From an uncultured Bacillota bacterium (GTDB taxonomy: Bacteria; Bacillota; Clostridia; Christensenellales; UBA1242): a DNA stretch of 11,421 bases. Position 1 is the stretch's first letter; every line of letters begins with the position of its first letter. The notes beneath the pieces are model-generated. The model ran no database searches and had not been told where the DNA came from. It saw only the letters and a list, made by a program, of their open reading frames with translations. The DNA lies in contig CAMUNJ010000018.1 in NCBI GenBank assembly GCA_947090235.1, forward strand, positions 1 to 11,421, in the 5' to 3' direction. Made by a program: the position numbers and the translations under genes. Below are positions 7,153 to 11,421 of the stretch, piece by piece.

Positions 7153-8685
7153 TTATGTCCAATATTTCCTATCTAAACTTCGATAACCTATTGCTTCGGC
7201 AATGTGAACGGCTTGAATTTCTTCAAATCCCTCAAGATCGGCAATGGTACGAGCAACTTTCAAAATTCTGTCATGAGCCCTTGCCGATAAATTTAACCTT
7301 TCAAAGGCAGAGCGTAAAATCCCCTCACTCATATCGTCAAGTTTGCAATACTTTTTGACCTGTGGAACACTCATCTTTGCATTGCAATAATTTTTTTCGT
7401 TTCTAAACCTCTGCAATTGAATCTCTCTTGCCCTGTCCACCCTAGCCTTGATATTAGCAGAAGTTTCCTCAGGGCGAGTGCTTTTAAGGTCATCATAACT
7501 AACGCTATCTACCTCAACATGAATATCTATTCTGTCCATAATAGGGCCAGAAAGTTTTGCTAGATAGGAATGTATTTGATGAGGAGAACATTTACATTCT
7601 CTGTCCTTGCTTCCAAAATTACCACATGGACATGGGTTCATACTTGCAACTAAAGTGAAGGATGCTGGATATGTAACAGTTGCATTTGCCCTTGCCACAG
7701 TTATAACACCATCTTCTAAAGGTTGACGCAAAGTCTCAATAGTATGACGAGAATACTCAGGCATTTCGTCTAAAAATAAAACTCCGTTATGAGCAAGCGA
7801 AATCTCGCCAGGCTTGCTATTGTTTCCGCCACCAGTCAAACTAACAGTGCTGGCAGTATGATGCGGACTTCTAAAAGGACGATTTGCAACAATGCCCTGC
7901 CTTAAATCAAGTTCGCCAGCAACAGAATGTATCTTAGTTACTTCTAACGCTTCTTCAAAAGTCATCTCAGGTAAAATAGAAGGAAAACATTTTGCAAGCA
8001 TGCTCTTTCCGCTTCCAGGAGGCCCAATCATAATAACATTATGCCCACCAGCAGCCGCTATCTCCAACGCACGCTTTGCTTGAGCCTGGCCTTTTACATT
8101 GCAAAAATCTAAGGCTTCAACCTTCGAAGATAAAGCGTCTTGAAAATCACAAGCATCAACAGCCTTGATATCCCGCTCGCCATTCAAAAATTCAACGCAT
8201 TCATACAAACTTTTGATAGGATAAACCTCTATACCAGAAATAAAACTCGCCTCAACTTCGTTTTCTTTTGGAATAATAAATTTTTTGTAACCTAAAGCCC
8301 TAGCAGAAATAAGGATAGGCAAAACACCTTTTATCTTTTTGATATGTCCATCTAAACTAAGTTCCCCAAGATAACAATACTTATCTATATTTCTAAGTTC
8401 TAGTTCCTTGTCAACTCCTAAAATCCCAATCGCAATGGCAAGGTCATAAATAGGCCCTTCCTTCTTCACATCGGCAGGAGCAAGATTGATAGTAATTCTC
8501 TTGACAGGATATTCAAACCCGCTGTTTTTAATAGCAGAACGCACACGCTCTTTTGCCTCCTTGACAGAGGTGTCAGCAAGCCCAACTACATTAAAATTAG
8601 GAAGTCCGGAAGAAATATCGCTTTCAACCTCAACTTTAAAACCCTCAATACCTTTCAATCCAAAACTTAAAACTTTTGAAAGCAT
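7153..8685 (-). CDS. comM: ComM/YifB family AAA+ ATPase (Mg-chelatase-like)
   Basis: ComM is a hexameric AAA+ helicase that promotes branch migration during integration of transforming DNA; many Firmicutes carry it as YifB. The 510-aa protein has an N-terminal Lon-protease-like (ChlI-type) domain over roughly 1-170 with GLPNFNVVGLAD and RITINLAPAD, Walker A GPPGSGKS at 221-228, Walker B VLFLDE at 302-307, the sensor segment LVASMNPCPCG near 345-355 with a second CKC pair at 364-366, and DRIDIHVEV at 384-392, followed by the C-terminal Mg-chelatase domain. AAGGAG lies five bases before the ATG. It precedes dprA, a common pairing of two transformation genes. No other competence gene is in the window, so active transformation is not shown. 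Confidence 0.95.
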   Translation of the reverse strand: MLSKVLSFGLKGIEGFKVEVESDISSGLPNFNVVGLADTSVKEAKERVRSAIKNSGFEYPVKRITINLAPADVKKEGPIYDLAIAIGILGVDKELELRNIDKYCYLGELSLDGHIKKIKGVLPILISARALGYKKFIIPKENEVEASFISGIEVYPIKSLYECVEFLNGERDIKAVDACDFQDALSSKVEALDFCNVKGQAQAKRALEIAAAGGHNVIMIGPPGSGKSMLAKCFPSILPEMTFEEALEVTKIHSVAGELDLRQGIVANRPFRSPHHTASTVSLTGGGNNSKPGEISLAHNGVLFLDEMPEYSRHTIETLRQPLEDGVITVARANATVTYPASFTLVASMNPCPCGNFGSKDRECKCSPHQIHSYLAKLSGPIMDRIDIHVEVDSVSYDDLKSTRPEETSANIKARVDRAREIQLQRFRNEKNYCNAKMSVPQVKKYCKLDDMSEGILRSAFERLNLSARAHDRILKVARTIADLEGFEEIQAVHIAEAIGYRSLDRKYWT

Positions 8686-8715
8686 AATTTCTCCTTAGTA
8701 AAACACTTTGCATAT

Positions 8716-8743
8716 ATTTTAGCATTTTTTGAATGTAAATCAA
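8716..8743 (-). promoter_or_regulatory. Candidate sigma-A promoter for comM (extended -10)
   Basis: On the minus strand TTGATT (8738-8743), a 16-base spacer ending in TGC, and TAAAAT (8716-8721) form a reasonable extended -10 promoter about 30 bases before the comM start. An overlapping TTTACA-17-TATATG reading is also possible. It lies just beyond the terminator of the alkylation-repair gene, so comM likely begins a new transcript. Confidence 0.5.
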
Positions 8744-8762
8744 AATAAAATTATAATCAAAC

Positions 8763-8789
8763 AAAAAAAAGACGAATATTTCCGTCTTT
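8763..8789 (-). terminator. Rho-independent terminator after the alkylation-repair gene
   Basis: The minus strand reads AAAGACG, an 8-base loop, then CGTCTTT continuing into a run of eight T. The 7-bp stem with an uninterrupted U tail, about 20 bases after the stop of the gene ending at 8809, is a standard intrinsic terminator. Confidence 0.85.
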
Positions 8790-8808
8790 AAAAAATTAGA
8801 CTTCGTTT

Positions 8809-9474
8809 CTATTTTATCCTCAATTTCTTCAACTCTTGCTTTTGCTCTTCCGTAACCCTAAAACTTTCGCAGGCTTTTGAAATTGCTTTGTTGCGTAAAA
8901 ATTTGTCGTCAATGTTTGCAATTATGTTTTTTGTGTAAGCATAATCAATTAAAACCGCCTCGGCAAGCGTCCAAGCCTTTGCCATTTTTATATAGTAGTC
9001 GTCATTTTCAACTGCCATGATATTATGTAAAGAACCTTGTAAGTCCTTTTTTAAATTCCAACGCATAAGCCAGATAATGCCAAAACGCTGAGTAAAAGTC
9101 TGATTACTTTTAAGTAAACTTTCAAAAAATTCGACTTCACCCTCCATACCTTTAAGCCTGCCAACAATTTGGTCGCAACTTGCCCAGTTATCTACATAGT
9201 TTAACCACTCTTTTAGCCACTTTAGTTTTTGTTGGTTTTCAACTTTACTTCGCCCAATAAACATCCCCGCCATAACAATTTCTTCGTGACTAACTAAATC
9301 AAAATCTTCAAAAGATACCCCTTCCTTGATAAGTTCTTTCACAAAGTTTTCAAGAGGTGGAGTTTTGAGTCCCCAAATTTTGTAGTTTGTAAAAATCAGC
9401 CGCCTTTGAAACACCGCATTTTCAGGATCAGCATTTACATTTAAAAATTCTTTAATCTTTTGTGTGAAATTCAT
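8809..9474 (-). CDS. AlkD-type DNA alkylation repair protein (DNA glycosylase)
   Basis: Proteins of this family (COG4912, Pfam DNA_alkylation) are HEAT-like-repeat glycosylases that remove alkylated bases. The 221-aa protein is of usual length and all-helical in appearance. It has the conserved HEEIVMAGMFIG (63-74), DNWASCD (95-101), RFGIIWLM (130-137), YYIKMAKAW (160-168) and NKAISKACESFRVT (195-208). Trp97, Asp101 and Trp168 fit the catalytic Trp109, Asp113 and Trp187 of Bacillus cereus AlkD: Trp97 and Asp101 have identical spacing, and Trp168 is similarly placed. AAGGAG lies five bases before the ATG. The gene stands alone between its own candidate promoter and terminator. Some family members have lost activity or bind special DNA structures, so the exact substrate is uncertain. 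Confidence 0.9.
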   Translation of the reverse strand: MNFTQKIKEFLNVNADPENAVFQRRLIFTNYKIWGLKTPPLENFVKELIKEGVSFEDFDLVSHEEIVMAGMFIGRSKVENQQKLKWLKEWLNYVDNWASCDQIVGRLKGMEGEVEFFESLLKSNQTFTQRFGIIWLMRWNLKKDLQGSLHNIMAVENDDYYIKMAKAWTLAEAVLIDYAYTKNIIANIDDKFLRNKAISKACESFRVTEEQKQELKKLRIK

Positions 9475-9491
9475 CCTTACTCCTTAGAATA

Positions 9492-9520
9492 AGTTTAACA
9501 TAATAATAAAATTTAAGCAA
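9492..9520 (-). promoter_or_regulatory. Candidate promoter of the alkylation-repair gene
   Basis: The minus strand has TTGCTT (9515-9520), a 17-base spacer ending in TGT, and TAAACT (9492-9497), an extended -10 arrangement placing +1 about ten bases before the coding start. No LexA or other damage-response box was recognised. Confidence 0.4.
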
Positions 9521-9545
9521 ATAAAAAATAGGAGTATCTATTACT

Positions 9546-9564
9546 ACTACATTTTTAATGTAGT
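9546..9564. repeat. Inverted repeat in the divergent region (candidate operator)
   Basis: ACTACATT - TTT - AATGTAGT is a perfect 8-bp-arm dyad with a 3-base loop; the outer flanks add one G-T pair at most. It is not followed by a T run in either direction, so it is unlikely to be a terminator. Its centre lies about 43 bases before the predicted start of the plus-strand small-gene transcript, where an activator or repressor would bind. The ACTACA/TGTAGT half-sites recall BlaI/CopY-type operators, but the spacing is wider than usual there. Confidence 0.5.
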
Positions 9565-9585
9565 GTGGATCAAATCAATAAATTA

Positions 9586-9591
9586 TATAAT
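9586..9591 (+). promoter_or_regulatory. Perfect -10 box (TATAAT) for the small-gene pair
   Basis: TATAAT lies 24 bases before the ATG at 9616, placing +1 near 9598 and leaving room for AGGAGGTG at 9604-9611. At 16-18 bases upstream the sequence is GTGTGG-like, with no resemblance to TTGACA, so the promoter may need an activator at the adjacent inverted repeat. Confidence 0.5.
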
Positions 9592-9615
9592 AAACTCATA
9601 AACAGGAGGTGAAAA

Positions 9616-9843
9616 ATGGATAAGATTGCTGAACTTTTTTATCAAGCGTATTGCATAATGCCTAATAAAGATAAAATTATTCCTGATAATTATGAACAAA
9701 CCTTTCATGAGTTTATGTCTTCGCTTGATAAAAAACAAAAAGAAAAGTACACTGCTTTTGATTTGGAAAATCTAAAACTTACAATCAAACGCGAAAAAAA
9801 AGTAATTCAATTTATGCTTGAACTACTATTTCCACAAGATTAA
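9616..9843 (+). CDS. Small protein of unknown function, first of a related tandem pair
   Basis: I do not recognise this 75-aa protein with confidence. It is soluble-looking: no signal peptide or membrane segment, many Lys and Glu, and probably all helical. It starts MDKIAELFYQAY and ends IQFMLELLF. The same two ends occur in the next gene, with FYQGY and IRFVLETLY, so the two are paralogues. The pattern of a short LFYQ-type start, a central charged helix and a C-terminal F-LE-L segment loosely recalls small clostridial proteins of the DUF6809 kind; that is a weak impression. It has a near-ideal AGGAGGTG site and follows a perfect TATAAT, so it is very likely expressed. It converges on the sigma factor gene, but nothing in the sequence proves a functional link. 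Confidence 0.75.
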   Translation: MDKIAELFYQAYCIMPNKDKIIPDNYEQTFHEFMSSLDKKQKEKYTAFDLENLKLTIKREKKVIQFMLELLFPQD

Positions 9844-9858
9844 TAAAAGGAGTATATA

Positions 9859-10044
9859 ATGGATGACCTTGTTGAAGTATTTTATCAGGGATATGTTTCT
9901 AGATTTGGAAAAAGAATAAAAAGAGAACACAAGTATGATAAAAATGTAGAAACATTTTTAAAAATTCTAGAGGATTTGTTGGAAAAAAGAACAAAACAAA
10001 CAATTAGATTTGTATTAGAAACACTTTATTCTAACATAAAATAG
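9859..10044 (+). CDS. Small protein of unknown function, second of the related tandem pair
   Basis: A 61-aa basic helical protein beginning MDDLVEVFYQGY and ending IRFVLETLYSN. It aligns with the preceding gene at both ends but lacks about 14 residues of the middle. The Tyr-Asp/Tyr-Glu and FxxxL positions in the centre are kept. It has no signal peptide, membrane segment or cysteine. It starts 15 bases after its neighbour, with AAAGGAG six bases before the ATG, and the transcript ends at a strong terminator right after its stop, so the two form a compact bicistronic unit. Local duplication followed by divergence is the simplest origin. Function is unknown; a small regulator or adaptor is one possibility. 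Confidence 0.72.
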   Translation: MDDLVEVFYQGYVSRFGKRIKREHKYDKNVETFLKILEDLLEKRTKQTIRFVLETLYSNIK

Positions 10045-10048
10045 CACA

Positions 10049-10078
10049 AAAAAACCGCTCACTCTCAAGCGGTTTTTT
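10049..10078. terminator. Bidirectional rho-independent terminator
   Basis: An 11-bp perfect stem (AAAAAACCGCT with AGCGGTTTTTT) and an 8-base loop, flanked by T runs when read on either strand. It starts four bases after the stop of the second small gene and lies 17 bases beyond the stop of the sigma gene on the other strand, so it serves both convergent transcripts. Confidence 0.92.
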
Positions 10079-10094
10079 GATTTTTTTCTTCAAA

Positions 10095-11357
10095 TCACAA
10101 ATTTAAAATCTCCCTAACCTCATCTTTCTTTAAAGGCGAATCTTCATGTGTTGTATTATACATGATCCAAAGTTTTTGTGTCATTCTACTAGAAACATTC
10201 CTAACACTTTTTTCTGTTGATGACACTTTTTGTGCAACTTGCATGTTTGTCAATTTGCTTTTAGAATAGTATTTAGTTAACATTATTTTTTTAGACTTAA
10301 GTTTTAATTTAGTAGTTATCAATTTCTTCAATTGAGCCTTGATCGCAATTTTTTCACTAAGATTTAGCATTTTAATTTCTTCTGCATCACAACTAGTATA
10401 ATTAAAGTTCAAAATATCTATTACATCTTTAATCGTAAATTTATATTTTGTACTATTTGTATTTAAAATTTTGCAAATTTTTTTCTGGCATCTTTGATTA
10501 ATATATGTAATATGATCAGGTTTACATCCAATTATTTGTGATATTTCCTTTCGTGTTACAGGTTTATCACAAAAATATTTTAGCATCATCACCTTAGCAT
10601 CTTCATCAGAAAGACTACTTTTTATAATATTTTTGATATCATCTTTCAAACTAGCAATTTCTTTGCCGCTCATTTTATCATATTCAAAAGCAGGTAATTC
10701 TTTTACTGTAGTTTGTACAGGAAATGCATATTCTCTTAATTTTCTAATCGCTCTTTTTGCAATTTTACTGATACCTGACTGAGTTAATTTTAATGTTTTT
10801 GCAATATCATTTTGTTTTATTTCGGCATTCTTTGATAAATATTTCATGACTATCACTTTTTGTTCAATAGGTTCTAATTTTTTAAGATTTTCAACAAGCC
10901 ATTTTTTTTGCGTGGTTCTTTCCTCTTCTCTTATCAAATCTCCGTCTAAATCATCTTCAGTTGTAAGGATATCTTCAAACGTAAGTTCGTTGCCACTATT
11001 ATCTCTTGCCACCACATCATCTAGCGAAACGACTGGAAGTTTATCATGTTTTTTCTCTCTTCGAAAAAACATAAAAATTTCATTACTGATACAGCGGCCT
11101 GCAAACGATGTGAATTTAAAACCATTTTGAGGTTTAAAATGTTTAACTGCTTTAAGCAAACCTGAAAAACCTTCTTCAATCAAATCTTCGGTGCTAAAAA
11201 TACCCCCCCCCGCATTATATTTATGTGAAAAGGAGTAAACAAGTCTAGCATTATTTTCTACTATTTTGCCTACTATTTTTTCATACTCTTTTGATCCTTC
11301 TGGAAATTTTTGTAATTCTTCAAACAATTCTTTATTTATTTTGCTGTAATTTTTCAT
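10095..11357 (-). CDS. Sigma-70-family factor, sigma-K/E-like region 2, with three tandem region-4-like units
   Basis: A 420-aa RNA polymerase sigma factor. Region 2 spans about 33-105, with NARLVYSFSHKY, STEDLIEEGFSGLLKAVKHF and TSFAGRCISNEI, closest in my reading to sporulation sigmas such as SigK. The following RDNSGNELTFEDIL matches the SigK linker. A normal region 4 follows at 150-212, with its helix-turn-helix at about 182-207. The remaining 200 residues, absent from ordinary sigmas, hold two more units of the same shape (about 235-300 and 335-402). Each unit has an MKYL/LKYF/TKYY strand-like mark followed by a helix-turn-helix. After units 2 and 3 a short motif recurs (IKDVIDILN, KKDEVREILN). 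Start choice: ATG 11357, because a perfect promoter lies just upstream; ATG 11375 or TTG 11417 would place that promoter inside the gene. None of the starts has a clear binding site. The frame crosses a G9 tract. Confidence 0.85.
   Translation of the reverse strand: MKNYSKINKELFEELQKFPEGSKEYEKIVGKIVENNARLVYSFSHKYNAGGGIFSTEDLIEEGFSGLLKAVKHFKPQNGFKFTSFAGRCISNEIFMFFRREKKHDKLPVVSLDDVVARDNSGNELTFEDILTTEDDLDGDLIREEERTTQKKWLVENLKKLEPIEQKVIVMKYLSKNAEIKQNDIAKTLKLTQSGISKIAKRAIRKLREYAFPVQTTVKELPAFEYDKMSGKEIASLKDDIKNIIKSSLSDEDAKVMMLKYFCDKPVTRKEISQIIGCKPDHITYINQRCQKKICKILNTNSTKYKFTIKDVIDILNFNYTSCDAEEIKMLNLSEKIAIKAQLKKLITTKLKLKSKKIMLTKYYSKSKLTNMQVAQKVSSTEKSVRNVSSRMTQKLWIMYNTTHEDSPLKKDEVREILNL
11203..11211 (-). 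repeat. Nine-G homopolymer within sigma factor coding sequence
   Basis: The minus strand carries G9 (codons GCG GGG GGG GGT, Ala49-Gly52) in a region otherwise very poor in G runs. Ten G give Tyr-Phe and then TAG, a 54-residue product; eight G give a TGA after 58 residues. The observed length is the in-frame one. Confidence 0.9.
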
Positions 11358-11363
11358 GTAACT

Positions 11364-11392
11364 ATTATAAGGCATATACTGACAATTGTCAA
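11364..11392 (-). promoter_or_regulatory. Perfect consensus sigma-A promoter of the sigma factor gene
   Basis: On the minus strand TTGACA (11387-11392), exactly 17 bases, and TATAAT (11364-11369). The next bases are AGTTAC and then ATG, so the usual +1 position coincides with the A of the ATG at 11357. This predicts an mRNA with no or almost no leader. Confidence 0.85.
11380..11391. promoter_or_regulatory. Palindromic candidate operator over the -35 box
   Basis: TGACAATTGTCA is a perfect 12-bp palindrome that includes five bases of the -35 box; with one mismatch on each side it extends to ATATTGACAATTGTCAGTAT (11376-11395). A repressor dimer here would block the otherwise maximal promoter. 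The binding protein is unknown. Confidence 0.55.
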
Positions 11393-11421
11393 TATTCTCT
11401 CTAAAAATTTTAAACAAAAAA

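Noticed and set aside
9543..9566. The divergent-region dyad as a terminator for either neighbour
   Set aside because: It lies upstream of both genes and has no U tract on either side.
1..11421. Mobile element, prophage or CRISPR array
   Set aside because: No transposase, integrase, spaced direct repeats or attachment-type repeats were seen on either strand.

Overview
The window is AT-rich chromosomal DNA, most likely from a low-GC Firmicute of the Clostridia type. Three things point there: strong GGAGG/AAGGAG ribosome binding sites, several TTG starts, and the gene order dprA-topA-trmFO-hslV-hslU, the arrangement known from Bacillus and relatives (where xerC/codV and codY also belong; both are absent here). 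I cannot name a species. No tRNA, rRNA, CRISPR array or insertion sequence was seen.

Region 1 (1-8760, all minus strand) is a housekeeping cluster. In transcription order it reads comM (YifB-type AAA+ ATPase of natural transformation), dprA (RecA loader on incoming single strands), topA (topoisomerase I), a TrmFO-like flavoprotein, hslV and hslU (ATP-dependent protease), tcdA (tRNA ct6A dehydratase) and trxA (thioredoxin, cut by the window edge). From dprA to trxA the genes overlap or lie at most 13 bases apart, so they are probably one operon with translational coupling. comM has its own candidate promoter, and a weak second one may lie between comM and dprA. The TrmFO-like protein is odd: it lacks the residue matching the catalytic nucleophile Cys226 of Bacillus TrmFO.

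Region 2 (8763-9615) holds a rho-independent terminator, an AlkD-type DNA glycosylase gene on the minus strand, and a divergent intergenic region with an 8-bp-arm inverted repeat just upstream of a perfect TATAAT box that has no recognisable -35.

Region 3 (9616-11421) is the unusual part. Two tandem, related small genes of unknown function (75 and 61 aa, plus strand) converge on a minus-strand sigma-70-family gene across a shared bidirectional terminator. The sigma factor has a region 2 like the sporulation sigmas (sigma-K/E type), but its C-terminus carries three successive region-4-like helix-turn-helix units instead of one. Its reading frame runs through a nine-G homopolymer inside region 2, where gain or loss of one G would truncate the protein. 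It is preceded by a perfect TTGACA-N17-TATAAT promoter whose -35 lies in a palindrome and whose predicted +1 falls on the A of the best ATG. Together these suggest a phase-variable, operator-controlled, possibly leaderless alternative sigma factor, perhaps linked to the small genes. That system-level reading is inference; the sequence elements are directly visible.
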